Shown here: positions 7,698-17,585 of the stretch, piece after piece | Numbering within the stretch: position 1 is the first letter of the stretch | Layout of the letters: each line of letters opens with the position of its first letter | Assembly: GCF_010093125.1 (NCBI RefSeq) | Contig: NZ_NMZQ01000013.1 | Coordinates: 1-53,851, forward strand | Direction: 5' to 3' | DNA: 53,851 nucleotides | Source of the DNA: Veillonella sp. R32 | GTDB lineage: Bacteria > Bacillota > Negativicutes > Veillonellales > Veillonellaceae | The notes under the pieces: model-generated | Databases searched by the model: none | Seen by the model: only the letters and a program-made list of their open reading frames with translations | Told to the model about the DNA's origin: nothing | Program-made: the position numbers and the translations under genes

Positions 7698-9098
7698 ATG
7701 AAAAAGTATATGTCTTGGATTATTCCAATCGTAGTGGGGCTAGCCATATGGTTTTCACCAGTACCAGAAGGGTTGAAACCACAAGCGTGGCATTTATTTG
7801 CCATATTTGCTGGTACTATTTTAGGTTTTATTTTACAACCATTGCCAATCGGGGCCTTATCTATTCTTAGTATTGTAATTTCCGCAGTCACAAATACTTT
7901 AAAAATTGGCGATGGTTTAGCTGGGTTTGCTAATACAGCAATCTGGTTAATCGTAGCTGCATTTCTATTCTCTCGTGGTTTTATTAAAACTGGTTTAGGT
8001 AAACGTATTGCGTATACCTTGATTACGGCGGTAGGTAGTAACTCGTTGAAACTATCTTATGCCTTAGTAATTAGTGATTTTATTTTATCGCCAGCTACGC
8101 CATCTAATACGGCTCGTGCAGGCGGGGTTATTTTTCCAATTACTAAGTCCTTAGCTTCGGCCTTTGGCTCAGAACCAGGTCCAACTGCTCGCAAAATTGG
8201 GGCCTTTTTGATTCAAACAATTTATCAAGGGAACACGATTACATCTGCTATGTTTATGACATCCATGGCAGGCAATACTTTGGTAGCTTCCTTAATTGCT
8301 GCTTCTTTCGGTTATACAATTACCTGGGGCGATTGGGCAATAGCTGCTATCGTACCAGGTTTGGTGGCACTAATCGTTATGCCATTGATTTTGTATTTTA
8401 TTTATCCACCAGAATTAAAAGATACTCGTGAAATTCAAGCTCATATTGCTGAAGAATTAAAGGGCTTAGGGGCTATGAGTTTTGCTGAAAAAGTAATGCT
8501 CGGTGTATTTATTTTATCTTTAATTTTGTGGGCTACTAGCCAGTTTACAGGTCTTAATGCCACTACGGTTGCCTTACTTGGGGTAAGTATTCTTTTAATT
8601 TCTAAAGTATTAACTTGGTCTGACGTAACGGAAGAAAAAGGCGGTTGGGATACCTTAATCTGGATGGGTACTATGATGGCCTTAGCTTCGCAGCTTAATA
8701 AATTGGGCTTTATTCCATGGTTTGCTGATATGGTAGGCGCTGAAGTACAAGGCATTAACTGGGTAGCCGCTTTCTTAATTCTTTTATTGGTATATACCTA
8801 TTCACATTATATTTTTGCTAGTCTTACCGTACATATTACGGCTATGTATGTAGTATTCGTAGCCGTAGCTATTAGTGCAGGTACGCCTCCATACTTAGCT
8901 ATGTTTGCCTTTGCCTTTTTCTCCAACTTATGTATGTCCTTGACTCACTACGCAGCTGGTCCATCACCAATCTGTTTCAATGCAGGCTATATGACGCAGA
9001 ATACTTGGTGGCGCCTTGGTTTCATCGCTTCGGTAGTGAACTTAATCATCTGGTTAGGGCTTGGTTCCGTTTGGTGGAAAGTATTAGGGCTTTGGTAA
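7698..9098 (+). CDS. DASS-family (SLC13-type) dicarboxylate transporter
   Basis: A 466-residue polytopic inner-membrane carrier of the divalent anion:Na+ symporter family (2-oxoglutarate/malate translocator, CitT-like). The family signature SPATPSNTARAGG is at about residues 132-144, and a second SNLCMSLTHYAAGPSP stretch sits in the C-terminal half, matching the inverted-repeat substrate/Na+ sites of the family. About a dozen hydrophobic segments are visible. I chose the ATG at 7698, preceded by AAGAAGG; an in-frame GTG lies 6 nt upstream. Malate, succinate, citrate or 2-oxoglutarate are all possible substrates. A dicarboxylate carrier suits an organism fermenting lactate or malate through oxaloacetate and succinate, and pyruvate carboxylase is encoded 2.4 kb downstream. 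Confidence 0.88.
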   Translation: MKKYMSWIIPIVVGLAIWFSPVPEGLKPQAWHLFAIFAGTILGFILQPLPIGALSILSIVISAVTNTLKIGDGLAGFANTAIWLIVAAFLFSRGFIKTGLGKRIAYTLITAVGSNSLKLSYALVISDFILSPATPSNTARAGGVIFPITKSLASAFGSEPGPTARKIGAFLIQTIYQGNTITSAMFMTSMAGNTLVASLIAASFGYTITWGDWAIAAIVPGLVALIVMPLILYFIYPPELKDTREIQAHIAEELKGLGAMSFAEKVMLGVFILSLILWATSQFTGLNATTVALLGVSILLISKVLTWSDVTEEKGGWDTLIWMGTMMALASQLNKLGFIPWFADMVGAEVQGINWVAAFLILLLVYTYSHYIFASLTVHITAMYVVFVAVAISAGTPPYLAMFAFAFFSNLCMSLTHYAAGPSPICFNAGYMTQNTWWRLGFIASVVNLIIWLGLGSVWWKVLGLW

Positions 9099-9191
9099 GT
9101 TTTAAATTGGTAAGTTTTAATACGTGTTATTAGTTATATATTCATAGGTAGTGAATTGTTAGTTACTTGAATTTTGAAAAGAGTATAAAGT

Positions 9192-9256
9192 AAGGCTTTG
9201 TTTCATTGATTAGGATGATTAAAATTCTAATCAATGTAGACAAAGCCTTCTTTTTT
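9192..9256 (+). terminator. Rho-independent terminator after the DASS transporter
   Basis: A two-part stem: outer arms AAGGCTTTG/CAAAGCCTT and inner arms ATTGATTAG/CTAATCAAT, followed by a T run. Strong. Confidence 0.88.
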
Positions 9257-9281
9257 GTTTTATTAGTAATTGTGCTATAAT
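9253..9281 (+). promoter_or_regulatory. Probable extended -10 promoter for the M18 aminopeptidase gene
   Basis: TGCTATAAT (extended -10; TATAAT at 9276-9281) lies 30 bp upstream of the ATG at 9312. The -35 candidate TTTTGT at 17-bp spacing is poor and overlaps the T run of the preceding terminator. Confidence 0.5.
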
Positions 9282-9311
9282 ATCTATATAGTTGAGCATG
9301 TGAGGTGAACT

Positions 9312-10652
9312 ATGAACACAGTAGCACGTTTATTAGAATATATAGATAATAGCACTTCGCCGTATCATACGGTGAAAGCAAGTGCCGAAATTTTGAAAGC
9401 GAACGGTTTTCGTGAATTACAACTAGATGATATATGGTCGTTTGACTATGGGGCTTATTTTGTTAAAGTCTATGATACGACGCTCATTGCTTTCTATGCA
9501 GGTAGTGATTTACGAGATTCTTTACGAATTGCATCGGCTCATACTGATTTTCCAGCCCTTCGGGTTAAGCCTAATCCTATAATGTCAAATAAAAGTTATG
9601 GTCAATTAAATGTAGAAGCCTATGGTGGTTTAATTTTAAATACATGGTTAGACCGGCCTTTGTCTATGGCTGGGGTAGTAGCGACGCGGTCTGATGATCC
9701 ATTTCATCCAGAACTACATTATGTAGATATGGCCCGTCCGTTATTGACGATTCCTAATTTAGCCATTCATATGAATCGTTCAATTAATGAGGGCGTAGCG
9801 CTAGATAAGCAGCTTCACATGATGCCACTCTTTATGATGCTGGATGGGGCTGAACCAATGACGATTACTAGTCATGAAGGAGCGCCAGTAGCTAAGGATG
9901 ACACAACTGCTGTGAAGGCTGATGAGTGGTTACAGTTCTTAAGTGAGCAGGTAAAACGACCGGTTGAGGATATTTTATCCTATGAATTGACCTTATATCC
10001 TGTAGAAGGGGGAACAACTTTTGGTCGTTACGATGAATTTATTAGTTCGCCACGAATTGATAATTTAACGTCTTGCATGGCTTGTTTAGAAGGTATAGTG
10101 GCAACAAAGTCATTGATACCACCAGATGGCTTGCGCCTTATTGCTTTATTTGACAATGAAGAAGTAGGGAGTCGCACGAAGCAGGGGGGCGCATCTACTT
10201 TGCTGATGCAAATCTTAGAGCGTATTTATATGGCTACCGGACATACTAAGGAAGAGTTGTATGCTGATATAGCTGGTGGGTTTATGATATCGGCTGATGT
10301 GGCTCATGGGTATCATCCTAATTATCCCGAAAAGAATGACGTGACGAATGTGCCTGTCTTAAATAAAGGCTTAGTCCTTAAAGTAGCGGCCAGTCAGTCC
10401 TATGCTGGTGATGCGTGGGCTATGGCTACCGTAAAAGATTTATGTGAAACTAATAACATTCCATATCAAATATATGTAAATCGTTCTAATATTCCTGGTG
10501 GTTCTACAGTAGGTTCCATCTCTTCCGCTATGTTGACTATGCGTACCATGGATGTAGGGGTGCCTATATTAGCGATGCATTCGGCTCGTGAAACGATGGG
10601 GGCCAATGATCAGGAAGCATTAGAAAGCTTGATGAGAGCGTTTTTACGATAG
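9312..10652 (+). CDS. apeB: M18 family aminopeptidase (aspartyl aminopeptidase type)
   Basis: A 446-residue cytosolic zinc aminopeptidase of family M18, which removes N-terminal residues (acidic ones in characterised relatives). Metal-site landmarks are SAHTDFPALR (His77, Asp79), FDNEEVGSRTKQGG (around residue 281) and SADVAHGYHPNYPEKND toward the C-terminus, ending in the conserved SARETMG and a final AMHS-containing segment. The ATG is preceded by GAGGTG. A second, divergent M18 enzyme lies at 24272-25669. The gene probably forms a two-gene operon with the membrane protein 7 bp downstream. Confidence 0.88.
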   Translation: MNTVARLLEYIDNSTSPYHTVKASAEILKANGFRELQLDDIWSFDYGAYFVKVYDTTLIAFYAGSDLRDSLRIASAHTDFPALRVKPNPIMSNKSYGQLNVEAYGGLILNTWLDRPLSMAGVVATRSDDPFHPELHYVDMARPLLTIPNLAIHMNRSINEGVALDKQLHMMPLFMMLDGAEPMTITSHEGAPVAKDDTTAVKADEWLQFLSEQVKRPVEDILSYELTLYPVEGGTTFGRYDEFISSPRIDNLTSCMACLEGIVATKSLIPPDGLRLIALFDNEEVGSRTKQGGASTLLMQILERIYMATGHTKEELYADIAGGFMISADVAHGYHPNYPEKNDVTNVPVLNKGLVLKVAASQSYAGDAWAMATVKDLCETNNIPYQIYVNRSNIPGGSTVGSISSAMLTMRTMDVGVPILAMHSARETMGANDQEALESLMRAFLR

Positions 10653-10659
10653 GAGTCCT

Positions 10660-11355
10660 ATGTTAACAGAGTATACAGTGCTTATTACGGACGCCTTGAA
10701 TACGCCCTATGGTAAGCTTATTTTAATTGTTTTGATTTTCTTGGCCGGCTTAGGCATGTCCTTAGTGCCTGAAACGGTGGCCACTATTTTGCCACGGCTC
10801 GCTGGTCATATATATAAGCGTATTTATTATGCCATTGGTATGACCGCTTCTATTATTGTAGTGGGCGTCTTAGGGTCTTGGATATTAGGCCCTTACAGTA
10901 TTGGTGGCGCTGCTTATATTATTTGGGCCGTTCTATTAATCGTTGTGGCCTTACAAGCATTTGAATGGGTCGCTTTTATTCATCCGTCACCGTTACGGAG
11001 TCGTGAAGAGCGTCGCTTAGAACGGCGGGGTACACCGTGGCAGCGGACCTTAGCCATTGTTCGTCAAGGCCTCTTAGTAGGTCTTTCGTGGCGTTATGAT
11101 CGATTGCCAATTTATGTATGGCTAGTAGCTACAATTGCGATTGCCGGTTGGAAATTGGCGTCTGTTTTAATTATATCCTTTATTATTGGTTATTTAATCC
11201 CTGTATTTTGGCTCACTAATCGTTTAGAACGATTGGCTAAGTTAGTGACCCGGCCAAATTATCGTACGGGCATCTTCTGGTTCAAGCGATTAATGGGGAT
11301 TGTTATGGTATTGGAAGCCTTGTATTTTATAGGGCTTTTGATTACGTATCACTAA
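10660..11355 (+). CDS. Predicted polytopic membrane protein of unknown function
   Basis: Not recognised. A 231-residue protein with about six hydrophobic segments: roughly residues 17-38, 55-75, 82-105, 148-165, 170-190 and 207-228. The two halves are separated by a strongly basic cytoplasmic-type loop (RSREERRLERRGTPWQR, about 112-128). The first segment contains GLGMSLVPE, slightly reminiscent of CcdA/LysE-type transporters, but there is no conserved cysteine pair, so I do not assign it. It follows the M18 gene by 7 bp with AGGAG before the ATG, suggesting co-transcription. Confidence 0.7.
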   Translation: MLTEYTVLITDALNTPYGKLILIVLIFLAGLGMSLVPETVATILPRLAGHIYKRIYYAIGMTASIIVVGVLGSWILGPYSIGGAAYIIWAVLLIVVALQAFEWVAFIHPSPLRSREERRLERRGTPWQRTLAIVRQGLLVGLSWRYDRLPIYVWLVATIAIAGWKLASVLIISFIIGYLIPVFWLTNRLERLAKLVTRPNYRTGIFWFKRLMGIVMVLEALYFIGLLITYH

Positions 11356-11460
11356 AGGTTATCTCATGTATGTATAGTGTATACATGGAAAATAAAGGTT
11401 GCATTCTGGAGGGAATACTTCTACAATGTAGAGAGGTAACAATGTTGAGGAGGAAGTCTC

Positions 11461-14400
11461 ATGAAAGAAATTAAATCTGTGTTGGTTGCCAACCGAGGCG
11501 AAATTGCTATTCGTGTATTCCGTGCGTGTAATGAAATGGGAATTCGCACAGTAGCTATTTACTCAAAAGAAGATTCACTTTCCTTGCACCGTAATCAGGC
11601 GGATGAAGCCTATTTGGTAGGGCGCGGGAAAAAACCAGTTGATGCGTATTTAGATATTGAAGATATCATTCGCATTGCCCATGAACATGATGTAGATGCT
11701 ATCCATCCAGGCTACGGCTTCTTGGCAGAGAATGCTCGTTTTGCTAAGCGATGTGAAGAAGAGGGGATTATTTTCATTGGCCCTCGTTTAGAACATTTGG
11801 AAATGTTCGGGGATAAAGTAAATGCACGTATTCAGGCCAAACTTGCTGGCATTCCTATGATTCCAGGGAGTGATGGGCCTCTTAATAATTTTGAAGAACT
11901 TGAAGAGTTTGCTAAAACACATGGTTTCCCATTGATGATTAAAGCCGTTAATGGTGGTGGCGGTCGCGGTATGCGTGCCGTTGAATCTATGGGTGAACTT
12001 CGTGAAGCCTATGATCGCGCTAAGTCTGAAGCTAAAATGGCTTTTGGCGATGACGATGTATATGTTGAAAAATTAATTGTTGAACCAAAACATATTGAAG
12101 TTCAAATTATGGGCGATACCCACGGTAATGTAGTTCATTTATATGAACGTGACTGCTCCGTACAGCGTCGCCATCAAAAAGTAGTCGAAATGGCACCAGC
12201 TTTCGCATTGCCATTAGAAACTCGTCAGCGCATTTGTGATGCGGCTGTTAAAATCATGAAAAATGTTAAATACGTAGGGGCTGGTACGGTAGAATTCCTC
12301 GTTACTAATGATGGCAATTTCTACTTCATTGAAGTTAACCCTCGTATTCAAGTAGAACATACTATTACTGAATTAATTACTGGTATTGATATTGTTCATA
12401 CACAAATTCGTGTAGCGGAAGGCTATTCTTTATTTGATGAAGAAGTGGGGATTCCTGCACAAGAAAAGATTGAATGTAATGGTCAAGCGATTCAGTGCCG
12501 TATTACTACAGAAGATCCAAGTAACAACTTTATGCCAGACACTGGTAAATTAGTGGCTTACCGCTCTAGCGGTGGTTTTGGTATCCGTCTTGACGGTGGT
12601 AATGCTTTCACTGGTTCCGTTATTACACCTTACTATGATTCGTTACTTGTAAAAGCCTCTTCTTGGGCTTTAACACCAGAAGAATCAATTCAGAAAATGC
12701 TTCGTTGCTTACGTGAATTCCGTATTCGTGGGGTTAAGACGAATATTCATTTCTTAATCAATGTACTAGAAAGTCCAGAGTTCGTAGCTGGTACTTGTAA
12801 TGTAAACTTCATTGATGAACATCCTGAATTATTCGTATTCAAACAAGTTCGTGACCGTGGTACTAAAATGTTGCGTTATATTGCAGATGTAACGGTTAAT
12901 GGCTATCAAGGTTTAGGCCGTCAAGATGTGCCTGATTTTGAACCAATTCAGATGCCACCATTGCTTTCTATTAAACCACCAGCAGGGACTAAACAGAAAT
13001 TTGATGAATTAGGTCCAGAAGGTTTCTCTAAATGGTTGATGGAACAGAAGCAAGTTTACTTCACTGATACAACTTGGCGTGATGCGCATCAATCCTTATT
13101 TGCTACTCGTTTGCGTACCGTTGATATGGCTCGGGTTGCGGGGGAAGCAGCGCGTGGGGTTCCTAATTTATTCTCCTTAGAATGTTGGGGTGGCGCTACT
13201 TTTGACGTAGCGTATCGTTTCTTACACGAAGATCCATGGGAACGTTTGCGTATGTTCCGCAAAGAAGTACCAAATGTATTGTTGCAGATGTTGCTTCGCG
13301 GGGCTAATGCTGTTGGATACACTAGCTATCCAGACAATGTAGTTCGTCAGTTTATTAAATTGGCTGCTGCTAATGGGGTTGATGTATTCCGTGTATTCGA
13401 TAGCTTGAATAGCTTAGATAATATGCATGTTGCCATTGATGAAGTACGCAATCAGAATAAGATTGCTGAAGTATCCTTGTGCTACACAGGCGATATTTTA
13501 GATGCAAGTCGTCCTAAATATAATTTAGATTATTATGTGAAGATGGCGAAAGAAGTGGAAAAAGCTGGGGCTAATATCATTGCTATTAAAGATATGGCTG
13601 GTCTTTTGAAACCTCAAGCGGCTTATAATTTGGTATCTGCTTTGAAAGATGCAGTGGATTTACCAATTCATTTACATACTCATGAAGGGGCTGGCAATGC
13701 TATTTATAGCTATGGTCGTGCAATTGATGCTGGCGTTGATGTAGTTGACGTGGCGTATTCCGCCTTTGCTAATGGTACTAGCCAACCTAGCATGAACTCC
13801 TTATATTATGGTTTGTCTGGTCATGAACGTCAGCCTGAAATGGACGCAAACTACATGGAACAGATGTCTCATTACTTTGCATCCATTCGTCCATATTATA
13901 AAGGGGTAGATAAAACAAATCCATATCCTAGCACTGAAGTATATCAACATGAAATGCCAGGCGGTCAGTTCTCCAACTTACAACAACAAGCTAAGAGTGT
14001 TGGCCTTGGCGAACGTTGGGATGAAGTTAAGAAAGTATATCATCAAGTAAGCATGATGTTTGGTGATATTATTAAAGTAACACCATCCTCTAAAGTAGTT
14101 GGTGATATGACTTTATTCATGGTACAAAATGATTTAACTGAAGAAGATATTTACAACAAAGGGGAAACCTTAGACTTCCCTCAATCAGTAGTAGAATTCT
14201 TCCAAGGTTATTTAGGTGTACCATATCAAGGGTTCCCTGAAAAATTGCAGAAAATTATCTTAAAGGGCAAGAAACCATTGAAAGGTCGTCCTGGTGCTTC
14301 TTTAGAACCAGTTGACTTTGAAGATGTTCGTAAGAAATTAGTGGACATGGGTTCGCCAGCTACTGATGAAGATGTAATTGCTTATTGCTTATATCCAAAA

Positions 14401-14907
14401 GTATATAGTGATTATGTAGAATTCAATAGCGATTATGATGATATTTCTGTACTTGATACACCAACCTTCTTCTTTGGTATGCGTCGTGGTGAATCTATCC
14501 ACGTAACGATTGAAAAAGGTAAAATGTTGATTATTAAATTAATCCATGTCAGCGAAGTGGATGAAGATGGTAATCGTATTATTAGCTTTGAATTTAATGG
14601 TCAACCACGTGATATTAAAGTGCGTGATAAACACGTTAAAACAACAGGCGTGGTACGTCATAAAGTGGATAAAACACAACCCGGTGAAGTGGGTGCTACT
14701 TTATCCGGTTCCGTTGTTAAGATCCTCGTTAAGAGTGGTCAAAGCGTCTTGAAGGGTGAACCTTTAATCGTAACGGAAGCGATGAAGATGGAAACAACAA
14801 TTACCTCGCCTATCGATGGTATCGTTGGGGAAGTATATGTTCGTGAAGGTAGTCGCATCGAAAGTGGCGATTGCTTGATTAAGATTCAAGACCGTTCTAA
14901 CTCTTAA
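11461..14907 (+). CDS. pyc: Pyruvate carboxylase
   Basis: A 1148-residue single-chain biotin enzyme converting pyruvate, bicarbonate and ATP to oxaloacetate. Biotin carboxylase domain about 1-450 (VANRGEIAIRVFRA at the N-terminus, GGGGRGMR ATP-grasp loop near 161-168, EVNPRIQVEHT). The carboxyltransferase barrel starts near residue 537 (TTWRDAHQSLFATR). The C-terminal biotinyl domain carries EAMKMET with the biotinylated lysine at residue 1109 by codon count. Length and order match full-length Pyc. A strong GAGGAGG site precedes the ATG. In lactate-fermenting Negativicutes this enzyme feeds oxaloacetate to the succinate-propionate route and to gluconeogenesis (inference for this organism). 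It is followed directly by a terminator, so it is probably monocistronic. Confidence 0.97.
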   Translation: MKEIKSVLVANRGEIAIRVFRACNEMGIRTVAIYSKEDSLSLHRNQADEAYLVGRGKKPVDAYLDIEDIIRIAHEHDVDAIHPGYGFLAENARFAKRCEEEGIIFIGPRLEHLEMFGDKVNARIQAKLAGIPMIPGSDGPLNNFEELEEFAKTHGFPLMIKAVNGGGGRGMRAVESMGELREAYDRAKSEAKMAFGDDDVYVEKLIVEPKHIEVQIMGDTHGNVVHLYERDCSVQRRHQKVVEMAPAFALPLETRQRICDAAVKIMKNVKYVGAGTVEFLVTNDGNFYFIEVNPRIQVEHTITELITGIDIVHTQIRVAEGYSLFDEEVGIPAQEKIECNGQAIQCRITTEDPSNNFMPDTGKLVAYRSSGGFGIRLDGGNAFTGSVITPYYDSLLVKASSWALTPEESIQKMLRCLREFRIRGVKTNIHFLINVLESPEFVAGTCNVNFIDEHPELFVFKQVRDRGTKMLRYIADVTVNGYQGLGRQDVPDFEPIQMPPLLSIKPPAGTKQKFDELGPEGFSKWLMEQKQVYFTDTTWRDAHQSLFATRLRTVDMARVAGEAARGVPNLFSLECWGGATFDVAYRFLHEDPWERLRMFRKEVPNVLLQMLLRGANAVGYTSYPDNVVRQFIKLAAANGVDVFRVFDSLNSLDNMHVAIDEVRNQNKIAEVSLCYTGDILDASRPKYNLDYYVKMAKEVEKAGANIIAIKDMAGLLKPQAAYNLVSALKDAVDLPIHLHTHEGAGNAIYSYGRAIDAGVDVVDVAYSAFANGTSQPSMNSLYYGLSGHERQPEMDANYMEQMSHYFASIRPYYKGVDKTNPYPSTEVYQHEMPGGQFSNLQQQAKSVGLGERWDEVKKVYHQVSMMFGDIIKVTPSSKVVGDMTLFMVQNDLTEEDIYNKGETLDFPQSVVEFFQGYLGVPYQGFPEKLQKIILKGKKPLKGRPGASLEPVDFEDVRKKLVDMGSPATDEDVIAYCLYPKVYSDYVEFNSDYDDISVLDTPTFFFGMRRGESIHVTIEKGKMLIIKLIHVSEVDEDGNRIISFEFNGQPRDIKVRDKHVKTTGVVRHKVDKTQPGEVGATLSGSVVKILVKSGQSVLKGEPLIVTEAMKMETTITSPIDGIVGEVYVREGSRIESGDCLIKIQDRSNS

Positions 14908-14981
14908 TTAGCATTTCAAACAATTGAATCGTGTATGAATGTATAACATCAATATTGTTGATATTGTGTTCATGCTAATTT

Positions 14982-15012
14982 AGAAGAGGCCCTAGGGCCT
15001 CTTCTTTTTTTC
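14982..15012 (+). terminator. Rho-independent terminator after pyc
   Basis: AGAAGAGGCC-CTAG-GGCCTCTTCT followed by a T run; perfect 10-bp stem. Confidence 0.93.
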
Positions 15013-15143
15013 TGTGGACTTTGATAGTCCTTTTCGTAAATTCGTGTTACAATAGATTAGAAACCCTTTACCATATAAGGCGTTTGTAAAATTATAGAAT
15101 ACAAGATATTGATAATAACAGGTATTATGTTAGGAGTGTTGGC

Positions 15144-16064
15144 ATGTTTTCGTATGGGAAAAAACAATGGGAGTTAGGTCGTTCAATTTATGGCTATAAG
15201 AGTTGGCGTGAAAAACGACGAATTACTTTGTTTGTTGGTCGGTCATACAAGAATAAGAAATAGTTAACCGAACTAACGGAGTATTTCGCTAATTATGAGC
15301 CATTACCTAATTTATTGGAGCGCCATGAAGGCATTTATGAAGTTATTAATCGCGTATTTTTATTTAAGAATTCGTCTGCACAGCAACGTTTAGAAGCGAT
15401 TAAAGAGCACTTTGATATGTTGCCTCAATATTTTCAACCACAGGCGATTACAGAGATGTATAATCCGGATGTAAGTCATGCTATCGTTATTTGGGGAAAC
15501 GAAGAATTGAATTTAAAAAGTGAGCTTTGGTTTCATACGGGCCAGCGTAAAGAGGGCTTTTTAAGCTTATTTTTGAATTATGCTGGGGATTGGGTATATC
15601 ATATTAATTTCCGCTTAGGGCATGGCTTTGCTGGGGAACCTTGTATTTGGATTGGTACGATTCAAGGCTCTCGTAATGGTTTGGAAAAGGCTAAAAAGAT
15701 TACTAAGAAAATGCATAGTTATCGGCCTAAGAATTTTATGTTCTTTTTGATGCGCCAATTAGCAACAAATATGGGGATTTCGTCACTATATGCTATTTCT
15801 GATGAAGGTTTTTATACGAATAGCCATTTAATTCGCGGTAATCGCTCTAAGAAAGTTCAATTTGATCCTTTCTGGGAAGAGTTAGGTGGCACTGTTTGTC
15901 CAGAAGATAGTAAATATTTCCGAATTCCTTTGGAAGAGGAACGGAAGACTTATGAAACCGCGAAGACTCATAAACGCAATATGTATCGTAAACGTTATGA
16001 AATGCTAGATCAGTTTATTGAAGAAATGGCAGCTAATAGTAAACAATATTTAGTCGCAAAATAA
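15144..16064 (+). pseudogene. VirK/YbjX family (DUF535) gene interrupted by an in-frame amber codon
   Basis: The frame opens at ATG 15144 with AGGAG upstream and runs MFSYGKKQWELGRSIYG.. for 39 codons to TAG at 15261-15263. The same frame then stays open to 16064. Without the stop the product would be 306 residues, a normal length for VirK/YbjX proteins. The downstream part is clearly that family: LERHEGIYEVINRVFLF, WIGTIQGS, YRPKNFMFFLMRQLA, the DPFWEELGG motif, and the basic KRNMYRKRYEMLDQ end. The second part has only a TTG (15315) and no good ribosome-binding site near it, so it is unlikely to be a separate gene. The simplest reading is a recent nonsense mutation (e.g. CAG to TAG). Family members are linked to envelope/LPS stress and virulence in enterobacteria; the biochemical role is unknown. 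It stands between pyc and nrdR. Confidence 0.85.
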
Positions 16065-16182
16065 ATGAACCTACTAGTTTTGTTATATGAGGTAGCTAGG
16101 CGGTTAATAGAATAGCGAAAGGTTTTAGAATATAGGCTTGTTGTATAGCCTAGCCAATAAGTTAGCGAAAAGAGGTGTACTC

Positions 16183-16647
16183 ATGAGATGTCCTTATTGT
16201 AAACATACTGAGAATAAAGTAACGGACTCCCGTGCTACCGATGATGATAATAGCATCCGCCGTCGCCGTGAGTGTTTAGCTTGCGGTCGACGTTTCACAA
16301 CCTATGAAGTGATTGAAGATGTACCGATTATGGTGATTAAATCCAGTGGTAGTTATGAAATGTTTGATCGGAGTAAGTTATTAAATGGTTTATTGCGCTC
16401 CTGCAATAAACGTAACATTCCTCGTGAGACCTTAGAGAATATAGTAAAAAATGTGGAAGATGCTATTCGCAATCGTTCACAGCAAGAGATTAAGTCTTCA
16501 GAAATTGGTGATTTAGTCTTGAAAGAATTAAAAGATATTGATGAAGTTGCTTATGTGCGCTTTGCTTCGGTATATCGTAATTTTGAGGATGTGCAAGCCT
16601 TTGTAGCGGTGTTAAAGGATTTGCGTAATCATGAGGAGTCCAAATGA
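16183..16647 (+). CDS. nrdR: Transcriptional repressor NrdR
   Basis: A 154-residue zinc-ribbon/ATP-cone regulator of ribonucleotide reductase genes, sensing ATP and dATP. I start it at ATG 16183, which gives the family's typical MRCPYC beginning and has AGAGGTG upstream; an in-frame upstream extension to 16138 lacks a ribosome-binding site. Zinc ligands are Cys3, Cys6, Cys31 and Cys34 (MRCPYC...CLAC). [16 protein letters not shown] is the conserved linker, followed by the ATP-cone (about residues 45-135, from [16 protein letters not shown]). The stop overlaps the next start (ATGA), so it is translationally coupled to the dipeptidase gene. Confidence 0.95.
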   Translation: MRCPYCKHTENKVTDSRATDDDNSIRRRRECLACGRRFTTYEVIEDVPIMVIKSSGSYEMFDRSKLLNGLLRSCNKRNIPRETLENIVKNVEDAIRNRSQQEIKSSEIGDLVLKELKDIDEVAYVRFASVYRNFEDVQAFVAVLKDLRNHEESK

Positions 16648-17573
16648 TAGATTTACATTGTGATACTATAATGATGCTTATAGACCATCCAACAGAAGGT
16701 GATCTAGGTAACAATCCTTGGAAAATAGATATTCCTAAATTAAAAAAAGGAGGCTATACGCTTCAAGATTTTGCTCTATTTGTAGAATTAGATCAAGAAA
16801 CAGACCCTTATGGTCGTTATGAAGCGATGCGTCAACTCTTTAATGAGCAAATGGAGCGCTATGCAGCTGATATCGTTCATGTTCGCTCTTATGGTGACTT
16901 TGTTAAAGCCCGTGAAGCTGGTAAATTGAGTGCCTTATTATCCGTGGAAGAAGGGGGCGTTTTTGAAGGCTCTTTGACGCGTTTAAAAAAAGCGTATGAT
17001 GATGGGGTGCGTTTAATAACAATTAGTTGGAATTTTCCTAATGGTTTATCCTATCCAAATGGCAAAGAACATGAAGGAAAAGGTTTAACTCCTAAAGGCA
17101 TCGAGTTTGTACAATATATGGAAGAACTAGGGATGATTGTGGATTGCTCTCATTTGAATGATGCTGGTACCTTCCAATTAGGTGAAATTTTAAATAAACC
17201 TTTTATTGCGTCCCATTCTAATGCACGGGCTTTGACAAACCATCCTCGTAATTTAACGGATGATTTAATTCGTTTAATTGCTAATAAAGGTGGCGTAATT
17301 GGCCTTAACTTTGCGCAAGCCTTTTTAGGGACTCATCGGGTGAGTCAAATTGACGATATAGTGCGACATGGCCTTTATCTTCGTAATGTAGGTGGCTCGG
17401 AAGTGGTCGCATTAGGTACGGATTTTGATGGCATTCGCCCTGATACGGAAATTGCTGATGCTAGTGAAATGCCTCGTTTGTATGAAGCGTTTCGCGCCGC
17501 TGGTCTTAGCGAAGATGATACAGATAAAATTTTCAGTAAAAATGCAGAACGTCTATTACAGACGATTTTATAA
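16644..17573 (+). CDS. Membrane-dipeptidase-like M19 peptidase
   Basis: A 309-residue zinc peptidase of family M19 (renal dipeptidase type), hydrolysing dipeptides. The first metal pair is the HxD of MIDLHCDT (His5, Asp7). [10 protein letters not shown] contributes the bridging Glu, DCSHLN and ASHSNARAL supply later His ligands, and GTDFDGI is the C-terminal Asp motif. No signal peptide, so it is probably cytoplasmic. Start overlaps the nrdR stop by ATGA. GmhA follows after 12 bp with GAGGAGG, so it appears to head the LPS-heptose gene run. Confidence 0.9.
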   Translation: MIDLHCDTIMMLIDHPTEGDLGNNPWKIDIPKLKKGGYTLQDFALFVELDQETDPYGRYEAMRQLFNEQMERYAADIVHVRSYGDFVKAREAGKLSALLSVEEGGVFEGSLTRLKKAYDDGVRLITISWNFPNGLSYPNGKEHEGKGLTPKGIEFVQYMEELGMIVDCSHLNDAGTFQLGEILNKPFIASHSNARALTNHPRNLTDDLIRLIANKGGVIGLNFAQAFLGTHRVSQIDDIVRHGLYLRNVGGSEVVALGTDFDGIRPDTEIADASEMPRLYEAFRAAGLSEDDTDKIFSKNAERLLQTIL

Positions 17574-17585
17574 GAGGAGGCTAGT

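Noticed and set aside
7673-7891. Short frames on both strands overlapping the start of the DASS transporter
   Set aside because: They overlap a clear membrane-protein gene in other frames and show no family features.
15315-16064. VirK/YbjX gene as an intact 249-residue protein starting at TTG 15315
   Set aside because: The same frame is open upstream to a well-placed ATG apart from one TAG, family similarity includes the upstream part, and the TTG has no Shine-Dalgarno sequence.
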